Origin: an uncultured Sutterella sp. | GTDB lineage: Bacteria; Pseudomonadota; Gammaproteobacteria; Burkholderiales; Burkholderiaceae_F | NCBI GenBank assembly: GCA_900770335.1 | Contig: CAAGKD010000148.1 | Location: 1-31,728, forward strand | Length of the DNA: 31,728 nt | Direction: 5' to 3' | In this document: positions 9,786-17,756 of the stretch, piece by piece | Layout: each line of letters starts with the position of its first letter | How positions within the stretch are numbered: position 1 is the stretch's first letter | The notes under the pieces: model-generated | The model's input: only the letters and a program-made list of their open reading frames with translations | The model's database searches: none | What the model was told of the DNA's origin: nothing | Made by a program: the position numbers and the translations under genes

Positions 9786-11135
9786 ATGCTCGGATATGAC
9801 TTTTGGATACAGCTCCTGATCGTCCTGGCCTGCTTGTTCTATGGCGCTCGCAAGGGCGGCATGGGACTTGGCCTGATCGGTGGCCTCGGCCTGATGGTCC
9901 TGGTCTTCGGCTTCCACATTCCCCTCGGCAAGCCGCCGGTCGACGTGATCCTCACGATTCTGGCCGTGGTCTGCGGCTCGGCGAGCCTTCAGGCCGCCGG
10001 CGGCCTCGACTGCCTGCTGCAGATCGCTGAGCGCCTGCTGCGCCGCAACCCCCGCTGCGTCGTCTACGTCGCCCCGTACATCTGCTGGTTCCTGACGGTT
10101 CTTTGCGGCACGGGCCACGTCGTCTACACGATGCTCCCCATCATCTACGACGTTGCGATCAAGAACAACATCCGTCCGGAGCGTCCGATGGCCGCCTCGA
10201 CCATCGCCGCCCAGATGGGCGTCATCTGCTCGCCGGCCGCCGTGGCCGCCGTCTCGATGATCGCCCTTCTCGAAGGCTATGAAGTCGGCGGTAAGCCCTT
10301 CGGCTTCCTGCAGCTCTTCGCGATCGTGATCCCGGCCGCCATCGTCGGCCTCTTCGCCGAAGCGACCTACTCGTCGTTCCGCGGCAAGGACCTCGACAAG
10401 GATCCGGACTTCCAGAAGCTGATCTCCGATCCGGAGCAGAAGAAGTACGTCTACGGCGAGACCACGACCCTCATCGGCAAGGTCTTCCCGAAGACCGCCT
10501 GGGCGTCCCTGTGGATCTTCCTCATCGCGATCGTCTTCGTCGCTCTGCTCGGCTCCGAGCCCAGCCTCCGTCCGATGGTCGGCAAGAAGGCCCTCGGCAT
10601 GACGCAGCTCATCCAGATGGTCATGCTCACCGCCGGCACGCTGATGATCATGTTCTGCGGCGTCCGCGCCGCCGCCATCGCCAAGACCTCGGTCTTCCAC
10701 GCCGGCTGCGTTGCGATCGTCGCCGTGTACGGCGTCGCCTGGATGGCCGACACGATGTTCGGCGCCCACCTCGCCGACCTCAAGGTCATTCTCGTCGACT
10801 GGGTCAAGAGCGCTCCGTGGACCTACGCCTTGGTGCTGCTCCTTGTCTCGAAGCTCGTGAACTCGCAGGCCGCCGCCATCGCCACGATCGTTCCGATCGC
10901 CCTTCAGGTCGGCACGCCTCCGGGCCTCGTGGTCGCCTTCTCGTCCGCCTGCTACGGCTACTACATCCTGCCGACGTACCCGTCCGATCTGGCTGCCCTG
11001 CAGTTTGACCGCTCCGGCACGACCCACATCGGCCGCTTCGTGATCAACCACTCGTTCATCCTCCCGGGCCTCATCGGCGTGCTCACCGCCACGGCCATGG
11101 GCTATGTGCTCGGTCTGATCTACGGCTACATCTAA
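9786..11135 (+). CDS. dcuB: Anaerobic C4-dicarboxylate antiporter, DcuA/DcuB family
   Basis: Members exchange fumarate, malate or aspartate for succinate across the inner membrane during fumarate respiration. The 449-residue product is almost wholly hydrophobic, with ten or more likely membrane segments. It has the family segments starting GYDFWIQLLIVLACLFYGARKGG, CGTGHVVYTMLPIIYDVAIK, RPMAASTIAAQMGVICSPAA and YILPTYPSDLAALQFDRSGTT. The ATG at 9786 is preceded by AAAGAGAGAA, and the N-terminus aligns with Dcu proteins from there. The B rather than A subtype is likely but not certain from memory. Codon usage is highly biased, as in dnaK, suggesting strong expression. With the fumarate reductase cytochrome b at 27379-28209 it points to anaerobic fumarate respiration. 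Confidence 0.93.
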   Translation: MLGYDFWIQLLIVLACLFYGARKGGMGLGLIGGLGLMVLVFGFHIPLGKPPVDVILTILAVVCGSASLQAAGGLDCLLQIAERLLRRNPRCVVYVAPYICWFLTVLCGTGHVVYTMLPIIYDVAIKNNIRPERPMAASTIAAQMGVICSPAAVAAVSMIALLEGYEVGGKPFGFLQLFAIVIPAAIVGLFAEATYSSFRGKDLDKDPDFQKLISDPEQKKYVYGETTTLIGKVFPKTAWASLWIFLIAIVFVALLGSEPSLRPMVGKKALGMTQLIQMVMLTAGTLMIMFCGVRAAAIAKTSVFHAGCVAIVAVYGVAWMADTMFGAHLADLKVILVDWVKSAPWTYALVLLLVSKLVNSQAAAIATIVPIALQVGTPPGLVVAFSSACYGYYILPTYPSDLAALQFDRSGTTHIGRFVINHSFILPGLIGVLTATAMGYVLGLIYGYI

Positions 11136-11230
11136 AGACACAGACAAAATCGGTGAGGACGCTTTGATGTAAGTCGACGGCGGATCGCGGGAGACCCCTC
11201 CGGCGGTCCGCATCACGCAAGCAAGACGTG

Positions 11231-11264
11231 AACGGGGGCCCTTTCTTCGGAAGGGGCCCCCGTT
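11231..11264 (+). terminator. Hairpin terminator downstream of dcuB
   Basis: A 15-bp stem (11231-11245 with 11250-11264, one G-T wobble) is closed by a TTCG tetraloop. The U-tract is poor. It lies about 95 bp after the dcuB stop. Confidence 0.7.
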
Positions 11265-11341
11265 CGCGTCTGCGCGTCCTTCCTGCTGTCTGCGCATGGG
11301 TATCCTGCAAGGCCTCCCGCCACCTCGCCCTTACGGATCGA

Positions 11342-12255
11342 ATGATGAAAGGCTCCGTCAGAGGAACCGTCTGCGGCATCGTCGCCGCGATCTGCTACGG
11401 AACGAACCCCCTCGGGGCGCTCCGCTCTACGCCGAGGGCGTCACGCCCGGCTCGGTGCTCTTCTACCGCTTCTCGATCGCCGCGCTCATCCTCGGCGGCT
11501 GGCTCGCGCTTTCGCGCGCCGAGCGCTTCGCCGTTTCGGCGCGCGAGCTCGCCGTGACGGCCGCGCTCGGCGTCATCTTCGCGCTTTCGGCGCTCTCGCT
11601 CTTCGTGGCGTTCCGGCACATGGACGCCGGCATCGCCTCGGCGATCCTCTTCGTCTACCCGGTGATGGTCGCAGTCATCATGGCGGCGTTCTTCGGCGAG
11701 CGCATCACGCTCGTGACGGCCTCGTCGATCGCCCTGGCGCTCGGCGGCATCGCGCTCCTCTGCAAGGGCGGAGAGGGCGTTGCGCTTTCGGCGACGGGCG
11801 TCTCGCTCGTGCTCGTCTCGGCGCTCCTCTACGCGCTCTACATCGTCGTCGTCAACCGCTCGCGCGTGCGCATGAGCGCGGCGAAGCTCACGTTCTGGGG
11901 GTTCGTCTTCTGCGCGGCGACCATCGCCGCGTATTCGCTCGCGGACGCGGACAATGCGATCGGCCTGCTCACGACCGCAACGGCCTGGCGGGGCGCGATC
12001 TTCCTTGAGCTCGTCTCCACGGTCATCTCGCTCGCGCTCATGGCCGTGGCCGTGCGCGAGATCGGCTCGACGCCGACGGCGGTCATGGGGGCGCTCGAGC
12101 CTCTCACCGCGATCGTGATCGGCGTCACGGTCTTCGGCGAGGCCTTCACGGCGCGCATCGGCCTCGGGATCGCGCTCATCCTCGCCGCGGCGATGCTCAT
12201 CGTCTGCGGGAAGTCCCTGCGGGCGCGGCTCTCGCGCATCCGCCGGCGCGCCTGA
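11342..12255 (+). pseudogene. EamA/DMT-family transporter with a frameshift near 11422
   Basis: Ten-helix DMT (EamA) transporters export or import small metabolites. The N-terminal helix is in one frame from ATG 11342 or 11345 (MKGSVRGTVCGIVAAICYGT, then NPLGAL). The rest is in another frame from about 11422 (PLYAEGVTPGSVLFYRFSIA onward, to 12255). Adding one C after 11422 joins the two as GAL-PLYAEG, the continuous sequence expected of an EamA first repeat. Both EamA repeats follow, for example AILFVYPVMVAVIMAAFFGE and AVMGALEPLTAIVIGVTVFGE. If the base is truly missing, the gene is broken. The in-frame ATG at 11296 would give an implausible Arg-rich N-terminus in place of helix 1. A sequencing or assembly error at the C-run is an alternative. 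No slippery heptamer for programmed shifting is seen. Substrate unknown. Confidence 0.8.
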
Positions 12256-12257
12256 GG

Positions 12258-12293
12258 TGAAGAAAAGGCCGGCGTCCTGAAGGAGGCCGGCCT
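12258..12293 (-). terminator. Terminator of the response-regulator gene
   Basis: The stem AGGCCGGC (12266-12273) pairs with GCCGGCCT (12286-12293), with extra pairing inside. On the minus strand it is followed by TTTTCTTC, so it terminates the regulator gene ending at 12332. The convergent transporter gene stops at 12255. Confidence 0.75.
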
Positions 12294-12331
12294 CAAGGCT
12301 CGGGAGCGGGGCGGAGGGCGCCCGAAGCGCC

Positions 12332-13027
12332 TCACGCCGGGAGCGCGCGGATCTCCTCGAGAGTCTCCTGGTCGAGCCTGTAGCCGTGATTCGACGCCCA
12401 GACTGCGGCCTCGACGCGCGAGCGGAACTTGAGCTTCTTGAGCACGTGCTTGACGTGCACCTTCACGGTGCCGTCCGTGATGCTGAGGTGGCGGGCGATC
12501 TCGCGGTTCGAGAGGCTCGAGGCGACGCAGCGGAGCACCTCGAACTCGCGTCGCGTGAGCAGCTGCGCAATGTTCTCGCTCGCGTCCTCGGGTGCGCCGG
12601 CGCGCAGGTGCTCGGCGAGCGCCGTGGTGATCTTCTCCGAGGTCGCCATGCCGCCCTGGGCGACGACGAGGATCTGCTCGACGAACTCGTCGGGCGAGAG
12701 GTTGCGCAGCAGATAGCCGTTCGCATCGAGCCGGATGGCTTGCATGAGGCTCGAGGAGCTCCCGGCCGCGCCGAGGATCATGACCGCCCGGCACGAGGGC
12801 TGGCGGTACTTGATGGCCTTGAGCAGGTTGAGCGGCTGGAACTCCCTTGCGTCGAGATCGATGACCACGACGTCGGGCTTGAGGCCGATGAGCGAAAGCG
12901 CGGTCTTTTCGTCGCCCGTGAGGCCGAGGACCTGGAAGTGATTGCTGGCAGTGAGCGTGTCAGCCGCCCCCTTGCGAAAGAGGGGGCAGTCGTCAACGAT
13001 GACCACGCTGTATTTGCGATTGTCCAT
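12332..13027 (-). CDS. NarL/FixJ-type response regulator with atypical receiver
   Basis: The 231-residue product has an N-terminal receiver (about 1-120) and a C-terminal LuxR-type helix-turn-helix (about 163-225). The DNA-binding part, LTRREFEVLRCVASSLSNRE and then TVKVHVKHVLKKLKFRSRVE, is very close to E. coli NarL. In the receiver, the acidic pair D12-D13 and the likely phosphate-accepting D57 are kept. The usual MPGMDG stretch after it is AREFQPL, the conserved Thr/Ser after strand 4 is replaced (ILGAAG, 84-89), and the conserved Lys is Arg (R108). Phosphorylation signalling may therefore differ from NarL. No sensor kinase gene is nearby. It lies 62 bp downstream of the M20 hydrolase gene on the same strand, probably in one transcript. 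Whether it is a true NarL orthologue is not settled. Confidence 0.9.
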   Translation of the reverse strand: MDNRKYSVVIVDDCPLFRKGAADTLTASNHFQVLGLTGDEKTALSLIGLKPDVVVIDLDAREFQPLNLLKAIKYRQPSCRAVMILGAAGSSSSLMQAIRLDANGYLLRNLSPDEFVEQILVVAQGGMATSEKITTALAEHLRAGAPEDASENIAQLLTRREFEVLRCVASSLSNREIARHLSITDGTVKVHVKHVLKKLKFRSRVEAAVWASNHGYRLDQETLEEIRALPA

Positions 13028-13039
13028 GGTGTTGCGATC

Positions 13040-13076
13040 CGTCCCGGATGGCGTTTCTCCGAAAGGCCCCGGGACG
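13040..13076 (-). other. Hairpin between hydrolase and response-regulator genes
   Basis: CGTCCCGG (13040-13047) pairs perfectly with CCGGGACG (13069-13076) across a 21-nt loop, in the 62-bp gap and 13 bp before the regulator start codon. There is no U-tract, so it is not a standard terminator. It may affect RNA stability or translation of the regulator, whose start has no clear Shine-Dalgarno. Confidence 0.45.
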
Positions 13077-13089
13077 CCCCGAATGTGTG

Positions 13090-14376
13090 TCAGCGCTCCG
13101 AGTCGAAGTCAAGCGCCGCGCGATGGAGGAGCTCCGCGCCCCTCATGAAGTCCTCGATCCGCATCGCCTCATGCGGGTTGTGCGAGCCGTTCTGGTTCGC
13201 CACGAAGATCATGGCGACCGGGATGCCGCAGTTGCCGAGCATGGCCGAGTCGTGGCCGGCGCCCGAGGGCAGGCGCATGACGGGGATGCCCGCGCGCCGC
13301 GCGCTTTGCTCGAGCCGGTCCGCGAGGGCGTCGTTGACGTGGCCGGGCGCCGTGAGGAGGGGCGCGTCGAACTCGAACCGCACGCCGCGCTCGGCCTCGA
13401 GCCGGGCGGCCTCGGCGAGAAGCTCCTCGTGGAAGGCGCGGCAGGTGTCGGCCGAGAGGCTGCGCATGTCGACGGTGAAGGAGACTTCGCCGGGAATGAC
13501 GGAGATCGCGGCCGTGGGGGCGGTCCGGATGACGCCCACCGTGAAGACGAGGTCGTCGCCGCGCGCGAGGTGCGCGTCCCAGAGCTCGTCCATGCGGGCG
13601 ATGAGCCGCGCCGCGGCCATCACGGCGTCGTGGCGGTACTGCTTGTCGACGGCGCCCGAGTGGGCGGTCTCGCCGACGATTCGCACGGTCTTGTGGCGGA
13701 TGTTGCCGCGGATGCCGGTGACGATGCCCGTGCGGGTCTCGCTCTGGCTCGTGAGGGTCGGGCCCTGCTCGATGTGCAGTTCCACGAACGCAGCGATCCG
13801 CGAGGGGTCGATCACGGGCTTGCTCGTCGTGAGGCGGGCCGGATCAAGGCCGCACGAGGCGATGCACGCGCCGAGCGTCTCGCCCGTCGTGCGGTGCCTG
13901 AGCTCGAGGTCGGAGGGCTTGAGGCGGCCCATCATGCCGAGCGAACCCACGTAGGCCTTTCCGAAGAAGCTGCTCTCCTCGCAGCGAATCATGAGAACGC
14001 GATAGTCGCGCAGGGGCGTCACGCCGGCGCGTCGAAGCTCGCGCGCGGCGTGAAGCGCCGCGACGATGCCCGCGAGGCCGTCGAAGTTTCCGCCCTGCGG
14101 GACTGAGTCCGCGTGGCTGCCGGCGACGAAGGCCGGCAGAGTCCGGTCGCGGCCGGGCAGGGTCATCCAGACGTTGCCCGCCGCATCATGCTCGACTTCA
14201 AGGTCGAGCTCGCGGCCGACGCCCTCGAGGTACTCGAGGACCTTCGTCTCGACGGGGCCGTAGCCCTGGCGCGTCACGCCCTCGGCGTCCGCGGACATGG
14301 CGCGCACGCGGTCAAAGATTCCGGAGGCGAACTCAAGCGCCGTGCATTCGGTGTGATCAGTCTTCTCAAGCGACAT
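13090..14376 (-). CDS. M20-family Zn amidohydrolase (N-carbamoyl-L-amino acid hydrolase / hydantoinase-carbamoylase type)
   Basis: Relatives hydrolyse N-carbamoyl amino acids, ureidoglycine or allantoate, usually with two metal ions. The 428-residue product shows the ligand motifs: GSHADSVPQGGNFDG (H88, D99), the glutamate pair in RCEESSFFG (E133-E134), and the histidine in VELHIEQGP (H201). It also has the dimer-domain GETAHSGAVDKQYRHDA, the SGAGHDSAM motif, and the C-terminal histidine of SHNPHEAM. The ATG at 14376 has AAGGAG 6 nt upstream, which decides the start over the ATG at 14382. The real substrate cannot be assigned: no hydantoinase, allantoinase or transporter gene is adjacent. The NarL-like regulator gene follows 62 bp downstream. 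An inverted repeat lies in its upstream region. Confidence 0.88.
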   Translation of the reverse strand: MSLEKTDHTECTALEFASGIFDRVRAMSADAEGVTRQGYGPVETKVLEYLEGVGRELDLEVEHDAAGNVWMTLPGRDRTLPAFVAGSHADSVPQGGNFDGLAGIVAALHAARELRRAGVTPLRDYRVLMIRCEESSFFGKAYVGSLGMMGRLKPSDLELRHRTTGETLGACIASCGLDPARLTTSKPVIDPSRIAAFVELHIEQGPTLTSQSETRTGIVTGIRGNIRHKTVRIVGETAHSGAVDKQYRHDAVMAAARLIARMDELWDAHLARGDDLVFTVGVIRTAPTAAISVIPGEVSFTVDMRSLSADTCRAFHEELLAEAARLEAERGVRFEFDAPLLTAPGHVNDALADRLEQSARRAGIPVMRLPSGAGHDSAMLGNCGIPVAMIFVANQNGSHNPHEAMRIEDFMRGAELLHRAALDFDSER

Positions 14377-14811
14377 GCGCATCTCCTTTTTTCCTTTCCG
14401 CCGCCTGCCGGATAGGTGGTCGGCAGGCAAAAAATACTACCAACGGAATACTCCGAAAAGGTAAGGCGGCAGCAAATATTAGTCGGTGGGTTGATCCCGA
14501 TGAAGGCAGAAGATCCCTTGCGTCAACGGTGTTTTCGCAAGAGTCTCGTCTCTATTCGGGAGACGCCGGTCAAGGAAAACGCTGTAATCCGGACGGCGGA
14601 TGCTCTAAAATACGCGCCTCGCACGATCCGGCCGATGCGCGGCCGGCCCTCCGCACGAAGCGCGAGGGAGCTCACGGGAGAAGCCCCGGGAGCGATGAAG
14701 CGGCATACCCCGCCGTCCGGCCCGTGAGTTTTGGCCGCTCGGCCGGCCTCCCCTCGCGCGAGCCGGGTCGAGGTCCATTGCACATCCCAATACCAAGAGG
14801 TTCCAAGAAAA
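14377..14811. other. Divergent intergenic region between the hydrolase and yebC
   Basis: This 435-bp gap lies between divergent genes. It contains a perfect inverted repeat (14403-14428, separate entry) close to the hydrolase start, an AT-richer stretch (about 14428-14490), and a possible -10 element TAAAAT (14606-14611) for yebC with no good -35. The 200 bp before yebC form a GC-rich leader. No small gene with a convincing start site was found. Confidence 0.6.
14403..14428. promoter_or_regulatory. Inverted repeat upstream of M20 hydrolase, possible operator
   Basis: GCCTGCCG (14403-14410) and CGGCAGGC (14421-14428) form a perfect 8-bp dyad around a 10-bp centre, 27 bp upstream of the hydrolase start codon and next to an A6 run. 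It could be an operator or an mRNA leader hairpin. It is not a terminator of the minus-strand gene, being at its 5' end. Confidence 0.45.
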
Positions 14812-15555
14812 ATGTCGGGTCATTCCAAGTGGGCCAATATTCAGCACCGCAAGGGCCGTCAGGACGCCAAGCGCTCCAATCTTTGGACGAAGCTCGTCCG
14901 TGAGATCATCGTCGCGGCCCGCATGGGCGGCGGCGAGCCCGAGTCGAACTCCCGCCTACGCCTCGCCCTGATCAAGGCGCGCGCCGGCAACGTGCCCAAG
15001 GACACGATCCAGAACGCCATCCTCAAGGGCACCGGCCAGCTCGAGGGCGTCTCCTACGAGGACGTCCGCTACGAGGGCTACGGCATCGGCGGCGCCGCCC
15101 TGATGATCGACTGCACGACCGACAACCGCGTCCGCACCGTCGCCGACGTCCGCCACGTCCTCACGAAGAACGGCGGCAACATGGGCACCGAGGGTTCGGT
15201 CTCGTTCCAGTTCAAGCACACGGGCGACTTCTTCTTCGCTCCGGGCGCTCTCTCCGAGGACCAGGCGATGGAGATCGCCCTTGACGCGGGCGCCGAGGAT
15301 GTCATCGCCGATCCCGAGGACGGCTCGATCGAGGTGCTCTGCCCGCCCGAGGCCTTTGACGACGTCTCCAAGGCCTTCGAGGCCGCCGGCGTCAAGCCCG
15401 AGATGGCCGAGATCACCTGGAAGCCCCTCAACGAGACTCATCTCGAGGGCGACGAAGCCGCACGCATGCAGCGCCTCATCGACGCGCTCGAGGATCTCGA
15501 CGACGTGCAGCAGGTCTACACGTCCGCCGAGTACGAGCTCGCTGACGAAGAGTAA
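14812..15555 (+). CDS. yebC: YebC/PmpR family protein
   Basis: The 247-residue protein is a typical YebC, starting MSGHSKWANIQHRKGRQDAK, with the three-domain fold and the ENFRYEG-like segment here YEDVRYEGYGIGGAALMIDC. The family was described as transcriptional regulators; more recent work on bacterial YebC and mitochondrial TACO1 supports a role in translation of difficult sequences such as polyproline. The ATG at 14812 is fixed by the conserved N-terminus. purD follows 141 bp downstream after a terminator-like hairpin, the order I recall from Burkholderiales. Codon bias is strong. Confidence 0.96.
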   Translation: MSGHSKWANIQHRKGRQDAKRSNLWTKLVREIIVAARMGGGEPESNSRLRLALIKARAGNVPKDTIQNAILKGTGQLEGVSYEDVRYEGYGIGGAALMIDCTTDNRVRTVADVRHVLTKNGGNMGTEGSVSFQFKHTGDFFFAPGALSEDQAMEIALDAGAEDVIADPEDGSIEVLCPPEAFDDVSKAFEAAGVKPEMAEITWKPLNETHLEGDEAARMQRLIDALEDLDDVQQVYTSAEYELADEE

Positions 15556-15603
15556 GGACGCCTCCGTGAGGATCCCCCATCAGATCCCCGCGCGATGAAT
15601 CCG

Positions 15604-15640
15604 AGGGCCGGAATGCGCGAGTGTTCCGGCCCTTGCTTTA
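15604..15640 (+). terminator. Terminator after yebC
   Basis: AGGGCCGGAA (15604-15613) pairs perfectly with TTCCGGCCCT (15624-15633) and is followed by TGCTTTAA. It sits between yebC and purD. Confidence 0.75.
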
Positions 15641-15696
15641 ACCGAATTCCCCATTCCGGCCCCTGGCGGGCCAATTCCTCCTCCGGAGATACAAAG

Positions 15697-16980
15697 ATGA
15701 AGCTTCTTGTCATCGGCAGCGGCGGCCGCGAGCACGCGCTCGCCTGGCGTCTCGCACAGAGCGCCGACGTGGAAAAGGTGTTCGTGGCGCCGGGCAACGC
15801 CGGCACTGCCCTCACCGACAAGCTCGAGAACGTTCCCGTCTCAGGGAACGACGCCCTCATCGACTTCGCCAAGAAGTCGGGCGTCGCCTTCACCGTGGTC
15901 GGCCCCGAAGCGCCGCTCGCCGCGGGCGTTGTCGACGCCTTCCGCGCCGCGGGCCTTGGCATCTTCGGGCCTGAGAAGGCCGCCGCGCAGCTCGAGAGCT
16001 CCAAGGACTTCGCCAAGGCCTTCATGAAGCGCCACGGCATTCCGACGGCGGACTACGAGACTTTCACGGATCCTCTGGCCGCCCGCGCCTACGTCGAGCG
16101 CAAGGGCGCTCCGATCGTCATCAAGGCCGACGGCCTCGCCGCCGGCAAGGGCGTCGTCGTCGCGATGACGAAGGCCGAGGCGCTCGAAGCCATCGACTCC
16201 ATGCTCGAGGGCCATCAGTTCGGCGCCGCCGGCGCCCGCGTCGTCATTGAGGACTTCCTTGAGGGCGAGGAGGCCTCCTTCATCGTCATGGTCGACGGCG
16301 AGCACATCCTGCCGCTCGCGACGAGCCAGGACCACAAGCGGCTCCTTGACGCCGACCGCGGCCCCAACACGGGCGGCATGGGCGCCTATTCGCCCGCGCC
16401 CGTCGTCACGCCTGAGATCCACGAGCAGGTGATGCGCGAGATCATCCGCCCGACCGTCGAGGGCATGGCCGCCGAGGGCGTGCGCTACACGGGCTTCCTC
16501 TACGCGGGCCTCATGATCCGCCGCCGCGAGGACGGCTCGGCCGACGTGCGAACGCTCGAGTTCAACTGCCGCATGGGCGACCCCGAGACGCAGCCGATCA
16601 TGATGCGAATCCGCAGCGACTTCGCGAAGGTCGTCGAGGCTGCGATCGCCGGCCGTCTTGACGAGGCCTCGATTGAGTGGGACGAGAGGAGCGCCCTCGG
16701 CGTCGTCATCGCCGCCCGCGGCTATCCGCAGAGTCCGGAGAAGGGCGCCGTGATCGATCAGCTTCCCGAGAACACCGCTGACGCGCGCGTCTTCCATGCG
16801 GGCACGAAGACGGACGCCGACGGACGCGTCGTCGTCTCGGGCGGCCGCGTGCTCTGCGCGGTGGGCTTGGGCGCTCCGCTCGCCCAGGCGCAGGCGAGCG
16901 CCTATGCGCTTGCGCGCGGCGTGCACTTTGACGGCATGCAGATGCGCTCGGACATCGGCTGGGGCGCCATGCGGCGCTGA
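15697..16980 (+). CDS. purD: Phosphoribosylamine-glycine ligase (GAR synthetase)
   Basis: PurD catalyses the second step of de novo purine synthesis: phosphoribosylamine plus glycine and ATP give GAR. The 427 residues are the usual monofunctional length. The N-terminus MKLLVIGSGGREHALAWRLA is typical. The ATP-grasp domain runs from about residue 105 (FMKRHGIPTADYETF) through VIKADGLAAGKGVVVA and GGMGAYSPAPV. The metal-binding FNCRMGDPETQPIM is at about 289-302. The ATG at 15697 follows GGAG by 9 nt and is the conserved start. It is followed by a secreted protein gene after 117 bp. Confidence 0.98.
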   Translation: MKLLVIGSGGREHALAWRLAQSADVEKVFVAPGNAGTALTDKLENVPVSGNDALIDFAKKSGVAFTVVGPEAPLAAGVVDAFRAAGLGIFGPEKAAAQLESSKDFAKAFMKRHGIPTADYETFTDPLAARAYVERKGAPIVIKADGLAAGKGVVVAMTKAEALEAIDSMLEGHQFGAAGARVVIEDFLEGEEASFIVMVDGEHILPLATSQDHKRLLDADRGPNTGGMGAYSPAPVVTPEIHEQVMREIIRPTVEGMAAEGVRYTGFLYAGLMIRRREDGSADVRTLEFNCRMGDPETQPIMMRIRSDFAKVVEAAIAGRLDEASIEWDERSALGVVIAARGYPQSPEKGAVIDQLPENTADARVFHAGTKTDADGRVVVSGGRVLCAVGLGAPLAQAQASAYALARGVHFDGMQMRSDIGWGAMRR

Positions 16981-17097
16981 GCCAGCGCCCGCCGGCGCGC
17001 GCTCCCCGTAGCCGCGGTCGTCGCGCCGGCTGCGCCGCAGTTTGGTAATGTGAGCTCTTCGTTTTTCGAAGCGCCGCCCCTGAGGCGGCCCTGATGA

Positions 17098-17742
17098 ATG
17101 AGAAAGATCCCTCACGCATTCCTTCCTGCGGCGCTCCCGCTCGCCGCATTGCTCGCCGCAGGCGCAGGCCTGGCCGCGCCCGCGGCGGAGCCCTTCGGCT
17201 ATCCGGCCTCGGCGATCGAGGCGCCTGCGACGCTCGCCGATCCTCCGGCGGCGCTCGTTCACATCGGCGCGGAGTCCGTGCGTCTCGGAGCGACGCTGCT
17301 CGACGCCGTGGCGGCGCCCCGCGGCGCCCGGATCCGGCATGAGGGCGAGGGCGATTTCGCCCGCGACTGGGCGTGCCTTACGGGCGGCGACAGGAGTCGT
17401 CCCTTCGTGCTCTGGCTCATCGCCACGGGCTCGCCCCGGATCTCCGAGGCGCAGCTCGAGCGGCGCGCCGAGGGCGCGGTCCCCGCGTTCTGCGGGCGGA
17501 TCGGTGAGGCCGAGGACGCCGTGCGCTTCGGCGCGGCCAGTCTCGGCATGAGCCTTGATGAGGCGGACGCGCGCCTGGGCGCGGCCTCGCACGAGGACGG
17601 CTTCGGGTGGCGCTTCTGGCTGAGCCAGCAGTTCGTCAAGAACAGCCGCGGCCTCGAGGGGCTGGAGCTCAACTGGCTCGGTGCGCGCTTTCGTGACGGA
17701 CGGGCCGAGCGGCTCTTCACATCGTTCGTGCGCAATCCCTGA
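17098..17742 (+). CDS. Secreted protein of unknown function
   Basis: I do not recognise this 214-residue protein. Residues 1-27 form a clear Sec signal peptide (MRKIPHAFLPAALPLAALLA, cleavage near LAAPA), so it is probably periplasmic. The mature part has two cysteines (in DWACLTGG and PAFCGRIG) that could form a disulfide, and no transmembrane segment. The ATG at 17098 follows GAGGCGG; an overlapping ATG at 17094 is in another frame. nadD begins 14 bp after its stop, so it belongs to the nadD-rsfS-rlmH-maf transcript. In the Burkholderiales I recall, this place between purD and nadD is held by hemF (oxygen-dependent coproporphyrinogen oxidase); this protein has no resemblance to HemF. Confidence 0.82.
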   Translation: MRKIPHAFLPAALPLAALLAAGAGLAAPAAEPFGYPASAIEAPATLADPPAALVHIGAESVRLGATLLDAVAAPRGARIRHEGEGDFARDWACLTGGDRSRPFVLWLIATGSPRISEAQLERRAEGAVPAFCGRIGEAEDAVRFGAASLGMSLDEADARLGAASHEDGFGWRFWLSQQFVKNSRGLEGLELNWLGARFRDGRAERLFTSFVRNP

Positions 17743-17756
17743 GGAGCATCCGGAGA

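Noticed and set aside
9762..11297. A 511-codon open frame opposite dcuB
   Set aside because: Asp/Arg/Glu-rich antisense of a membrane protein gene with no start site or family resemblance; a codon-bias artefact.
11415..11430. Programmed ribosomal frameshift in the EamA gene
   Set aside because: No slippery X XXY YYZ heptamer or downstream structure is evident; a one-base deletion or sequencing error is simpler.
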